64,000 nt of DNA from Avena insularis (taxonomy: Eukaryota; Streptophyta; Magnoliopsida; Poales; Poaceae). Of the stretch, positions 1-10,617 are shown piece by piece. The notes beneath the pieces are model-generated. The model saw nothing but the letters and a program-made list of their open reading frames with translations. It had not been told where the DNA came from and searched no databases. The translations under genes were made by a program, and so were the position numbers. Every line of letters starts with the position of its first letter. Position 1 is the first letter of the stretch. Location: NCBI GenBank assembly GCA_023614405.1, contig CM042687.1, positions 263,357,480 to 263,421,479 on the forward strand, given 5' to 3'.

Positions 1-739
1 CTATGACAAGAACTTACCGGTAACTAAAGTTAAGTATCATGAGGAATGTCCCTCGTACTCAAGGGACATGAGATTGCCAACTTATAGTTTGTCAAACATA
101 TACTCCATACTTTGTTCACTTTAACCTTAATCACTTCAAGATTCTTATGATAGGGGAAATGAGAGCTGAAATCTAACAAGTCCCATAATTTTTGGAAGCT
201 CTTTATGAAACTTGAAATCCCTGCTTCCCTTTCAAGGGCCTTTATTCCACTTTTATATTGAGTCTCCACCTTCTATCCTTAGGCACCAATTAAGATAGCA
301 TAGTTGCCATTCTTAGTTCTATGTGCATTGTCCCAAAACTTATTGTTTGATTCATAATGTTGATATTGCTTGTTCTTGAACTATTTGTATCTAGTCACCC
401 TTATGAACTTTGAAGGTGTCCTATGCATTTATGTTTACTACTCCATGAGGGACAAGCTGAATGCCACTATGATATGTTTTCTATATGTGGAACAAACAAA
501 CATCTTTCAATACATTGTTATTCATGATCTTTGTTTGTATCCTTTCATGTTGCAGCATAGTTGCTATGTCCTACTGTTAGAACTTCATCTTTCATGCTCA
601 TGTTTAGAGTACTTTGATCCCAGCTTTCAATGCTTGCAAATGGTTTGATCATGATTGTGATGGTGCGTGTCACCTCAAAAATTATTATTTTTATCACTTG
701 CCTACTCGAGGACGAGTAGGAGTTAAGCTTGGGGATGGT
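1..739 (+). mobile_element. Athila-like element F, 3' internal non-coding region
   Basis: This is the region between the coding part and the 3' LTR of a plus-strand Athila-lineage Gypsy element whose 5' part lies before the window. Bases 1 to about 300 match the equivalent region of element E (from about 30305) and the reverse strand of element D (about 3310-3400). No credible reading frame is present. It ends in a polypurine tract that abuts the LTR at 740. Confidence 0.75.
725..739 (+). other. Polypurine tract of element F
   Basis: A purine-rich AAGCTTGGGGATGG-type tract lies immediately before the LTR start TGATATG. This is the position and composition expected for the plus-strand DNA primer of an LTR element. 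Confidence 0.7.
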
Positions 740-2320
740 TGATATGTCATAAATGTATCTATAATTTTTGATGTTCCATGCTTGTTTAGTATCCACTTTT
801 CTATGCTTTGTTTACACTTTGAGGTATTTTTTACATTTTCTGGGACTAACCTATTAACAAGATGCCACAGTGCCAGTTGCATGTTTTCTACTATTTTTGG
901 TTTCAGAAAAGATAGTAAGGAAATATTCTCAGAATTGGATGGCACAAAAGCCAAATTCAATATTTCACTGAGACGAACACAGAGACCGAAGGGCGACCGG
1001 AGGGGAGCCACAGGGTGCCCCCCCCCATGCACGGGCCCACCCTGGGTTGCGCCTGGGTAGGGTGTGTGCCCCTGGCCGCCCTCCTGCCTCGCCTCTTCGC
1101 CTATATAATCCCCTTGATTCCAAAACCCTAAGAACCCAAGCAGATCTCCATGAAACAGTCTGTAGTCACCGCCACCATCGTCCCTAGATCGGGGAGGATC
1201 TGAAGCTCTTCCCGGCACCCTTCCAGAGGGGAGAGATCATCCCGAAGGCCTTCTTCATCACCATGCCAGCCTCTGGTATGATGCGTGAGTAGTTCCACCT
1301 TGGACTATCGGTCCATACAGTAACTAGATGGTTGTTTCTTCTCTTTTATGCTATCATGTTTAGATCTTGTGAGCTCCGTTGATGATCAAGATCATCTATT
1401 TGTAATCATGCATGTCGTGTTTGCGGGGATCCGATGGATATTGAGATTACTATGTCATATTGATTATTGATTCTATCATGTCTTCTTGATTATTGATTCT
1501 ATCTTGTCTGTGTTGTTTGAGATCTTGCATGCTCTCTGTTTCTAGTAGCTATCTTGACGAAGTAGATGCTAGTGACTCCAAGAGGGAGTATTTATGCTTG
1601 ATAGTGGGTTCATGCCTCTATTGAATCTGGGGAAGTGACAGAAATCTCTAAGGTTGTAGATGTGATGTTGCTACTAGGGAGAAAACAACAATATCTTTTT
1701 CATGGAACAATTGTATTGTTTACTTTACACACATTGCTTAAAGCAGTTATCTGTTCCTTGCATCTTAATACTGGAGGGCGTTCGGATGATAACCTGAAGG
1801 TGGATTACTGGTCATAGATGTAGTTGGATGGCGGTCTATGTATATTGTTGTAATGCCCAATCAAATCTCATAGGATCATGAATGTGTAGTATTGCATTGT
1901 TATGCCTTGCTCAGTTCTGTCAATTGTCCCGCTGTAATTTGTTTACCCAGCATGTTTTGTTATTTATCTTAAGGAGAACACCTCTAGTGAACTGTGGACT
2001 CCAGTACAATCTTTACCATTGATACTTCATCCACTATTACTCTTTATTTTCTGCAAGCAATCATTACCTTCCACACCATACGTTTAATCCTTTGTTTTCA
2101 CCAAACCGGTGAGATTGACAACCTCACTATACATTGGGGCAAAGTCTTGAGCTTGTGTTGTGCAGGTTCCAAGTTGTTAACAACACCTTGGAGTCGTTTC
2201 CTTCCTCCTACTGGTTTGATAACCTTGGTTTCATAACTAAGGGAAGACTTACTGTTGTTCTCATCATACCTTCCTCTTGGGGTTTCCCAACGAAGCTCTA
2301 CAGTGATCTGAGCCGCATCA
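740..2320 (+). repeat. 3' LTR of Athila-like element F
   Basis: The LTR starts TGATATGTC and ends GCCGCATCA, about 1.58 kb. It is closely similar along its length to the solo LTR at 44253-45799, to the LTR at 59546-61105 and to the reverse strand of 25242-26544. The internal sequence and polypurine tract lie on its left, so this is the 3' LTR. The five bases that follow (aaaca) are the expected target duplication, but the partner is outside the window. Confidence 0.85.
1102..1108 (+). promoter_or_regulatory. TATA box in LTR of F
   Basis: TATATAA follows a GC-rich stretch and the tract CGCCTCTTCGCC. The same arrangement recurs in the sibling LTRs near 44613 and 59914, and in D on the reverse strand near 26170, marking the LTR core promoter. 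Confidence 0.6.
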
Positions 2321-2528
2321 AAACACAACACGATAATCTTTGGACTAAAATTCTGAAGTCCCTAAACCCTAGGACGACCAAATCCTTATATGGAGGGATG
2401 GACGGATCCATAGGGGGCAGGATTATCCGTTCCACCTTGAGCCGGATTATCCGGTATCCAGTCTGAGGAGTTGGTGTTCTTGTCTAACAAGTATTGTTGC
2501 ATGGCACCGAAGAGGACCTAACTCACAT
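2321..2528. repeat. Dispersed repeat R1 (third copy of R2/R3 family)
   Basis: This segment matches 38212-38421 closely and 40090-40235 in part. It contains the shared tracts CTAAACCCTAGG and CTTATATGGAGGGATGG. In R2 the sequence runs on without interruption at the point where the F LTR ends here, so F inserted into a copy of this repeat. In the minus-strand reading it looks like LTR U3/R sequence with a TATA-like CCATATAAGG. Confidence 0.65.
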
Positions 2529-3158
2529 GTCCCAGCCCCAATCATCGGATAGTCTGTCTTGGCTCCTCTCGCCCTCGGGCATATTTACCCTGGGCTCCAT
2601 GTATCGAGCCTTGTTTGGTGGGCCCTCCATCACCTGGACGGCCCGCCTTTGGAAGGCCCCCCTTCCTCTAAAGATCAAGATTTTCCTTTGGCAGATGTTG
2701 CGTGACCGGCTACCCTCAGGTGTGGAGGTGGCCAAGCGCCATGGCCTTGGGAATGGCCTTTGCCCCCTTTGTGCGGTCCTGGAAATGGGACACCACATCT
2801 TCTTCTCCTGCCCTGCCGCTCGATTCGTCTGGAACTTCGCCCGGGAGGCTCTGGGGCCATCTTGGCAGGCCACGGACCTTGGGGAATTCCTGGAAGCTAA
2901 TGCAAACCAAACCGGCAGGAGGAGGCGCCTCTTCTGGTTTGTGTTCGTAGGAATGACCTGGACTCTTTGGACCATTCGTAACAAGATGGTCATCGAGCGT
3001 GTCTTTCTTCGTCGTGCCTCTAACTTGATCTTCAAATTCTTGCCTTTTTGCAGCAGTGGTACCCGTTGAGTAGGCAGCGGGACAGGGCGCGGCTGGACGG
3101 GATGATCGAGCACCTGATTGGGGCGGCGCGCCAGCTTGCTTCCCCGCCCGGTCGCTGA
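2529..3158 (+). pseudogene. LINE ORF2 C-terminus (reverse transcriptase zinc-binding domain)
   Basis: The reading frame covers the zf-RVT region found after the reverse transcriptase in plant LINEs. Recognisable pieces are PLPLKIKIFLWQMLRDRLPS, then the zinc-ligand block GLCPLCAVLEMGHHIFFSCP with its Cys-x2-Cys and His/Cys pattern, then the WTLWTIRNKMV stretch near the C-terminus. The open frame stops at 3067-3069. The natural ending continues in another frame to a TGA at 3156-3158, so there is a small frameshift near 3045. The endonuclease and reverse transcriptase core are missing. In a complete LINE this protein nicks target DNA and copies the element RNA; this piece is inert. Confidence 0.8.
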
Positions 3159-3303
3159 GCGAGTCTTCTAGGCTCCCATGTATCTGTGTGTGTTGTTCAT
3201 GGGGTGTGTGTTGTGGTGAACTTTGGGCTCTCGTGGTTTCTCTTGTACCGGATGTTGTATGGATGTTGCTTTATTTATAAAGCTGGGCGTATGCCTGTTT
3301 CAA
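2529..3303 (+). mobile_element. 5'-truncated LINE fragment
   Basis: This is the 3' end of a plant L1-type non-LTR retrotransposon: the tail of ORF2 (see the pseudogene at 2529-3158) plus about 145 bp of 3' UTR ending near CTGTTTCAA. The left junction is where the R1 copy departs from R2 (after ctaactcacatgt). No target duplication or poly(A) could be found. On the right it abuts truncated element D, so it may be bounded by deletions. Confidence 0.7.
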
Positions 3304-3304
3304 G

Positions 3305-3893
3305 GAGAATATGAGGGTCACACCTCATGCTACTCAACTTCAGGCCCAAGTAAGTTCTTGCCATTGTAAGTATTTGCATATCATTGAGAACCACCAACGA
3401 GGTACCCCTTGCACATGGTACATGATCTTTCCCATAACCAAAATGACAAGGCAAGCAGACAATGAGCATCTCATTAATCTTTTTATTTACTATATGCATA
3501 GCTTTTTATTGAGGATGCTTCATAGATAGCTCACTATGGTGATGCTGCAAGTTTCCACCATGATTAGGCATGGCTTAGGCTAGCGGCCCAGGTGTTTCTC
3601 TAACACAGAATACAAACTCCATGGACTTACAAGTTCTCTTTTTATTTCACACCGGTGACATCCACAGACAAAAGAGCATGATATCAACCGAGTACAAAGT
3701 ACAAGCGCAATGTTGAAAACGTTCCCCGTGACAGCACGGTTCTGCTAATTCCAACGTATAAGTGCAAGCATATACAACATAGACATCACAATGGTTCAAG
3801 TTTATTAGGGGCAAAGAATATAAAGTGTGCCATCAAGTTTGTGAGGGCTTTAATCATTAAGTTTTCACATAACAAAATAGTTTTAAATTGGAA
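3305..3893 (-). other. Conserved non-coding block shared by elements D and E
   Basis: On the minus strand this block aligns almost without gaps to 29790-30340 of element E, including a long stretch around GTGCTGTCACGGGGAACG-like sequence. The two elements have clearly different LTRs. No reading frame is conserved. Its place between the ORF region and the 3' LTR suggests a cis-acting RNA or replication role, but that is inference. Confidence 0.55.
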
Positions 3894-4618
3894 GATAGCT
3901 AAAAACAAGAATATACTTGGAATGGTGTAACACACCATGCATAGGAGTTTATAGTGGACACTTTGGAATAACTTGGTTTCTTGGGAGCTGGAAGCATGAG
4001 TAGAGCTTACTCATACAAGTGGAGGCTAGCAAAAGACTGAGAGCAACCAACTAAGAGAGCATAATGGATATAATCATGCAAAGCAACAAAACATAACAAA
4101 TCAAAGCATAGAGTGGTAGTACAAGTCAAGGACTAAATGATCATAGAGGCTAATGGTGACTTGTCATAGTCATAACATGGTGTTAGAATGTGCCAAGTCA
4201 ACCCAAACAAAGCATTAAAGGAGAATACCACAATACTATGTGTTTGCATGCTAAAACAACGCATAATTTCTTCAAGGCACACTAAGCAATTCCAATTGTT
4301 TGTAACAATACATGCTACAACAATAATCAGTAAGCATAAGGTCAAAACAACACCTAGCATGTCATTCTAAAGTCTAGTTCACAGTCAATGCAAGCTCTTC
4401 TTGCACTTCAAGCAAGAACTTACTACTCCTTTCTAACACCAAGCAACTTATTTCAAAACAACACAACGAGAACGGGGGTCCAAACTACTTTATTCAAGCA
4501 AACTAAACAACCTAAGCAAAGCAAATGAAAACTAAGACACTCCAAGAACAACACAATTGTGCATGAAAAAATCAAAACGAAGTGTCTAGACAGACCTGAA
4601 CTTTTTATTGATGAAGAA

Positions 4619-4704
4619 GGGGATGCCTTGGGCATCCCCAAGCTTTGACGCTTGTACCTCTTGGATATTTCTTGGGGTTACACCGTGGTGGCATCCCCAA
4701 GCTT
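4619..4704 (-). other. Perfect hairpin and duplicated polypurine-like tracts in D
   Basis: GGGGATGCC and GGCATCCCC form a perfect 9-bp inverted repeat around a 3-base loop (4619-4639). The 15-mer GGCATCCCCAAGCTT occurs at 4631-4645 and again at 4690-4704. On the coding (minus) strand these read AAGCTTGGGGATGCC, which resembles the terminal polypurine tract of this lineage. They may be internal (central) polypurine tracts. Confidence 0.4.
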
Positions 4705-5271
4705 GAGATTTTGTACATTCTTCATCTCATTGCATCATTCTATCTCTACACCTGAAATTTTTCCTTCATACAAAACTTCACACAATCTTCATTAGCAACA
4801 TTAGTTTATTCAAAAGATATTAGACCTCTGGAAAAGCTTTGGAACAGCAAGGATATTCACTAAAAACACAAGCTACTATTGCAAATCCTTCAAAAAGCTC
4901 AATTCCCCAAAAGAGAACTCAAAAAGGAATCAATAAGAAGCAAATGCAAATAATGGCAGAAATCTGTCAAAACAGACCAGAAGGTAGAAACCGATTTTTT
5001 TGAACATCGTCTGTTGCTCAAATAAAAAAGTGTTGAACTAACGAAAGTTAGGTAACATACTAGGGGATTTATTAGTAAATTTTTAGCTCAATCCGAGTTA
5101 CAGGGACTCCTCACGAATTTTTATGGTAGAGGGAAGAAATCTGTTTCGAGACAGCAACTCCCCAAATCTTACTTCCCTTTCATTAGAGGTCATTCTTGGC
5201 ACAAAAAGCAAACAAACAGGATAAGGAGAGGTCATTACTGAAGTAATAACTTCCAAGACTCAAGGAAACTC

Positions 5272-5287
5272 TTGGGTTATCTCCCAA
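5272..5287 (-). other. Conserved stem-loop after the D reading frame
   Basis: On the minus strand TTGGG and CCCAA flank a loop AGATAA. The same hairpin, with one more base pair, lies at 28146-28163 in element E at the same distance after the homologous ORF end. The surrounding sequence (ACTTGTTGGGAGATAACCCAA) is nearly identical in both. Confidence 0.5.
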
Positions 5288-5351
5288 CAAGTATTTTTCT
5301 TTAACGCCTTTAAGTTAGGCTTGATAGTTTGAGAAGATGCTCACATAAGGA

Positions 5352-6418
5352 TTATGAATTGAGGTAAAAGAGAGCATCAAGAAGCAAATTCAAAACACAT
5401 TTAAGTCTAACCCTCTTCCTATGCATCAGAATCTTGTACACAAATAAATTCACAAAGAGCAAAGTGACAAGCATAGGAAGATAGAACAAAAGTAACTTCA
5501 AAACTTTCAGCACAAAGAGAGGTGTTTCAGTACCATGAAAGATTCTACAACCATATATTCCTCTCTCATAATAATTTTTAGTAGCATCATGAATAAACTC
5601 AACAATATAGCTATCACATAAAGCATGCTTTTCATGATCTACAAACACATAATTTCTATCAAGCTCAAAAGCAGTGGGATTAAAACCTCCATAGGTTTTA
5701 TCCAAAATATATATTTTAAAAGGATCCATAGGAACATAACATTCATCCTCCTTTGGTAAGCATGGGGGAGAATCAAATAATGTAAGGGATAAAGAGTTAC
5801 TCTCATTAGAAGGTAGGCATGGGTAGATAATCCATTCTTCCTCCTTTTGTTCATCACTCTCCCCCTCTTTTTCATCTAATGAGCTTCCTGTTTCAACAAT
5901 TTCTTCTTCCATAGGCTCCTGCAAGGCATTAGTCTCTTCCATTTTTGGAAAACGCCTATTAAAATATTCAAGAATATAGCTATTTTCTTCCCTGTAATTA
6001 TCAAAGCAAAATTTAAGTATCTCAAAAACCTCATGTTTATAAGGTGCATCATCAGTATTTTCAAGCAAACTGGCAAGTTCAAATGCACCCTTGAAGGCAA
6101 TAAATTCTTCAATTTGTTCCACATCATCAAAATCATAATTTCCTTTAACATAATAAGATATGGTAACATTATCATTATACTCACATTGAAAGGGTAGGTG
6201 TTTATACCTCCTGCAACAACAAGCTTTATCAAAGCAATAAGTAACATTATAAGTAGATCACATGTCTCTAGCAATAGTATTCAACTTATCAATTTGTTCC
6301 CATTAGTGTTTCCCTTTTTGTGACAAATGGTGTTCCTTATAATAATACAGTTGTTCTTCCGTGAACCCACCTTGCCAATAAGCACTAGTTTCAAAGAAAC
6401 CATCCACTGATAGAAAGC
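5352..6418 (-). pseudogene. Athila-like element D protein of unknown function, two nonsense codons
   Basis: One continuous minus-strand frame of about 355 codons is interrupted by TAA at 6303-6305 and TGA at 6258-6260. The N-terminal part is rich in aromatic residues (YYYKEHH). The middle is strongly acidic (runs of E and D around MEEEIVETGSSLDEKEGESDEQKEEE). The C-terminal 110 residues match the end of the element E protein: SYIVEFIHDATKNYYERG, a leucine-rich hydrophobic stretch (about 20 residues that could span a membrane), then MHRKRVRLKCV and LLLDALF. No gag, protease, reverse transcriptase or integrase motif is visible. The match between D and E argues this was a functional coding domain in this non-autonomous lineage. 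Its role is unknown. Confidence 0.55.
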
Positions 6419-6535
6419 ATGACCAAGCAAGGCAATAACAGACTAGCAACCAGAGTAGGAATTAATTTTTTTGTGTTTTTGATAAGAGAAAGCAAACCAA
6501 ACTAGACTATTTTTTGGGGTTTTTTGAAAAGAGGC

Positions 6536-9500
6536 TGTCAACACCCGGATTTTTCAATCCTAGATGCCTGTTATGCCATACATCACAATCCCAGGATTAC
6601 CATTTTTGCGAGACATAACAGAATTGGATACCATAGTACATCATCCATTACAAACGATACATAAGTTCTTACACAAATAGGGATCTCATGATCTAGTTCT
6701 TAATACAACATCAAGCAGCGGAATACGTAATAATAACGGTAGCATAGGCGAAGCTCCATCTTCGGGGTCACAGGCAATGCTGACGATGGGAGATGATCCT
6801 AGTTGTCGTAACCTTCCTGGGGTCCATCTTCCAGGTACTCCTCTTCATAGTCTGGCCATGGAAATAGCCAGGGACAAAGCCATGAGTACTCTTTAAGTAC
6901 TCGCAAACTAATACTAACAGGTAAGGGTTTTTTGGATAATATGACACTAGGCTCTAAGGTTGTTTTGCAAAAGCCAGGTTTATCTCTACTAAGTTCCAAA
7001 GCTAGCCACAATTTTATAATTCCTAAGTGGGATCTTGTAACTCATGTCACAACTCTGTTGTGGTCAAGTCAAAGTCTCAATTCATTTCACAAGTCATTTT
7101 GAAAAGTCTGACGGGGGAACAGTATGGCCACTCCAACTGTCCATAACCACGGACGCGGCTATTCTAATAGTTCGACACTCTGCAGAGATTATACACTTTC
7201 ACCACAACATTCGATACATCCGTCAGGAACAAATCCTGAATTCACCATACTCAGTATGCGGATAATCAATCCTAACCTTTCGATTACATGCCCTAGTATA
7301 AGCACCTCTCCTGTGAGTTTGGCCTCCCAACCATGACCAACTGGCATCTTGGGTACTGCACAGGTGGACAATCTTCACAAGGTAGCCTCAACTCAGACCT
7401 TGGCCGTGAGGGAACTAATACTAAGGTACATAAGTTTCCAGTCAATCCCTACCCAATATTCGGGTATTGTGGTTGTACGATAAAATTGGAATGGTATCGC
7501 ATCCAGACAACCATCAGTTTTATAAAGGGCTAAGGCTCATGCCTCAACATTTTTATCACCAAAATTCTCAAGTGTTTGGAAACACATGTCCAAAACATTT
7601 CAATAGAATGATCCATCATTCCAAGGTTTTCATAACCATTTTTCCACCAAGTATTCCCATCTAAAAGTTGATCAAGTTTTATGCTTAGCACTAGCATCTA
7701 CAGGTGGGGGTAGTACTAATGAGGGGTGGTAACTAGTGGAGTTTCAACTAAGTACAACCTCATGTCTCAGGCTGATGTCAAGGTTTCTAACTTAGGCCAA
7801 ATTTTATGCTCTTTATGCAACCTTCAGCATCTTTCCAAAATCTACCAGTCACTTAAGTAAACTCTAAGTAAGCTTTGATAAAGAAATAGCGTAAGGAGCT
7901 TGCACATAAAACTAGGATTGGTTTATCAAGTGGGTATGATCACATATGCTTAAGGCATATAGTAGTCATAGAACAAGTATGGGTTTGTTGCATCAGTAGG
8001 GTATCTTGCAAGGGTTAGCTTGCATATGTATAGTATCAGCTTGCATCAATATCAGTATAAGCTTGCTAAAGCAGAGTGTCTTGCAAATTTTAGCTTGCCT
8101 TGTGCAGAGCAGTGGTTGAAGTTCTCCTCGGCTTCTTCTTCGTAGTATCCTCCTTCCTCCTCGTATCCTTGGTCGGTACTAGCGTCTATGAATAAATACG
8201 AGGTACACAATCACCAAACAATACTTAACTACTTGCAATCATCACACACAAGGGGCCTATGGATGATCTAGCATCATCCCTAACATTACAAGGTTAAGGC
8301 TTGGTTTAAATCTTTTTATTTTTAGAAAAGTAATTTCTACTCATTGAAAAACTACTTAAGATTTTATATTCTCCAAACCCAACATGGGATCATGTTGACA
8401 CATGTCATCACCACACATTGTAGTCCATGGGAATGTGATTTAAAGTGGTGTCACAATTTAATAAGGTTTTACCCTTTTATTTTAATTAATTAAAGTGGCT
8501 AGAAATGCTTATGTAGCATTCTTTTATTACTTGAACATTATTTCTGCAAGTAAACCTATATATTTTTTATTTTCTGAAAGGTATGGTTAAATGTGATTTT
8601 TGATAGTTGGAATCAACTCAAAAGCTATTATGGTTTAAATTTGAAAAATGTCTGAATGCAGAAAAGCTTCTGCCTTGTTATTTTTACCATGGGTGATCTA
8701 TAGATCCAAATGACTTGAATCCAACGGGCTTGGATTCAGCATTTATAGACCTTTCCAACAAAATTGGTTTCATTCAATTTGGTGCAATGAATCGATCTGG
8801 GTTGATTTTTGAAGTTGGGTACAGAAGTGTGTTTGAATTAAAATAGAAAAAGGTTTAATTTGAATAACCTGGCTGCTGGAAAAGTTATCGGGCGGCCTGC
8901 TAAGCGCAGTGCTCCCGCGGGCTGCTTAAGTGGGTGTCCCCACTCGTCAGTGACACGGGGCTGGGCGAAGCGGTATGGGGCGACGGGGATCGTTCGATCT
9001 AGTTCTAATCTAACGGCTGGGACTCATCGTCGACGTGAGACAACGCCGGCGAGGACGAAACCTAGCGCGGCCAGTGAGAGTTGTTGGGGGCTCACCGGGT
9101 CTGGCGAGGCAGGCGAATGATTTAAGCAGACGACGGCGAACTCAGGGGGTGGTCGCGCAGCTCCTAGGGTGGATTTAAATCGATGGCGCTTCTTCTCCGG
9201 CAGCAGGCTCCAGTGAAATTCCGGCGAGGTGGTGCTCGCCTTGCTCTGAGAATGGTGTGGCACGATTAGTGAGGAGAGGGGAGTGAGATGGTGTGAACAA
9301 ATCGTGCGGGGGTGGCCTCTATTTATAGTCGAGCGAGGGGACCGTCGGGGCGCACGGTGAGCTCGTCGGGGGCAAGGTTACAGGCGGCTAAAGGCATGGG
9401 AAAGGGTAGGGGACGGTGTGGTGTCTCCTGGCGATGCTCAACGACATGGTCTCGAGGCATGGGGCGGTGTGGTTTGCTCTGGAACGAGCGGTGCTCTGCA

Positions 9501-10558
9501 CGGCAGAGGCGGCGTTTTCGACGGCGGTCAGACGGGCGGCAAACGGGATGTCTCGCGGTCTCGGTTTGGGGATTAGGTGTACGCTGCGGGCGGGCGCGCG
9601 GGTCTATGGGTGATGGTCGAGGGTGGCGCCTGGCGCACGCCGGCATGGTCTGGGCGTGGCTTGTGCGCGTGGTCGAGTGGCTTGGCAACGCCGCGGCTGG
9701 GACAAAGGAGTGGCGGTGACGGATGCCTCCTGCATATGCCGGCTAGGCTTGCTGCTGCTCCTAGCTTGCTGTCGACTATCAGGTGGCAAGAGGGTGCTCG
9801 GTTATTCACCATTAATGACAATAGCAAGCTCACAGTGGTGCTAGTGCCTGGCTAATCTTCCTAGATGATCTACTGAGTTGTGTGTGAGCTAAATGGGGAA
9901 CCAGTTAGGCAAGAATCACTGCTCACAATAGTGTTTGATGTTTGTTTGATTTGTGTCTGCAACCTGTTTGATGAAATGGCTGCATGACATCAAGTTTTGA
10001 ATTTTGAAATGATTTTTGGTGGGTTTGCTAGATTGGTGCTGGTGAGTCTGCAGATGCTTGGGTTTTGAAAGTTGAGCTTGTTTGAGTAGTTTTTGAAAAA
10101 GTGGGATCTTCCCATATGATAAAGATTCAATTTTGAATTGTCATTTAAACTATGCATTTGAAAGTTTCTGGATGATCACAAAGTGGGCCTTGATACCTTG
10201 TTATGAGTACATTCAAGGGGTGCAAAGATCCAGAAAAGTTTCTGTTAGGTTCTGAAAGTTTGAGACAGCCAAAGTAGGCATGGGAGTTAAATTGGCCAAA
10301 ATGACCATTCATTTCATATATGTGTTTTGATTTACTTGTATTTAGGAAAGGTGTGGGAAATGTTTTAGATGATGTTTATTTCACCTAAGAAACATTTTAC
10401 CAGCAATGGAAAAAACAAACAAGGTTGTTTTAAAGGATTTCAAAATCCATGCATACACATATGCATCATTCATGATTTCATTTAGAAATTTTTTTGTTAA
10501 CCCTAATTTTGATGATTAGAATTTGATGATCCAAGCTTAGTATTTTTGGGATGTTACA
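6536..10558 (-). repeat. 3' LTR of Tekay-1
   Basis: Read on the minus strand it runs from TGTAACATCCC to GGGTGTTGACA, 4023 bp. It is near-identical to the right LTR apart from scattered substitutions, small indels and the solo-LTR insertion. It includes a GC-rich stretch at about 8870-9850 that gives many spurious ORFs. The CpG-rich part lies around the TATA box. Confidence 0.9.
9321..9328 (-). promoter_or_regulatory. TATA box in 3' LTR of Tekay-1
   Basis: On the minus strand CTATAAATAG follows GC-rich sequence and precedes the expected start of R. The same site lies at 23855-23862 in the other LTR. Confidence 0.55.
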
Positions 10559-10574
10559 AACCTTCCCCCCTTAA
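10559..10574 (-). other. Polypurine tract of Tekay-1
   Basis: On the minus strand TTAAGGGGGGAAGG sits two bases before the LTR start TGTAACATCCC. Confidence 0.75.
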
Positions 10575-10617
10575 ACAAAATCTCGTCCCGAGATTTGAAA
10601 AAGGACGAAAAGATTAC

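Larger units (their letters stand above)
3304..6535 (-). mobile_element. Athila-like element D, internal region (left part)
   Basis: This is minus-strand internal sequence of an Athila-lineage element. Its leader and 5' LTR continue at 25121-26544, on the far side of Tekay-1. Both flanks of Tekay-1 are the same purine-rich leader, and the sequence gaggc is duplicated at 6531-6535 and 25121-25125. The element lacks a recognisable gag matrix, reverse transcriptase and integrase, so it is a non-autonomous or heavily deleted derivative. It is truncated at about 3304 next to a LINE and its 3' LTR is absent. About 3894-5350 is non-coding 3' spacer. Confidence 0.75.

Noticed and set aside
694..1218. 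Minus-strand 174-codon ORF across the F LTR
   Set aside because: It runs over the LTR boundary and GC-rich U3, with no motif and no counterpart frame in sibling LTRs.
740..2320. F LTR as the missing 5' LTR of element E
   Set aside because: The LTR types differ after the first bases, and internal sequence with a polypurine tract precedes the F LTR, making it a 3' LTR.
2523..3113. Minus-strand 196-codon ORF
   Set aside because: Shadow of the LINE ORF2 fragment on the plus strand, which has the zinc-finger motif.
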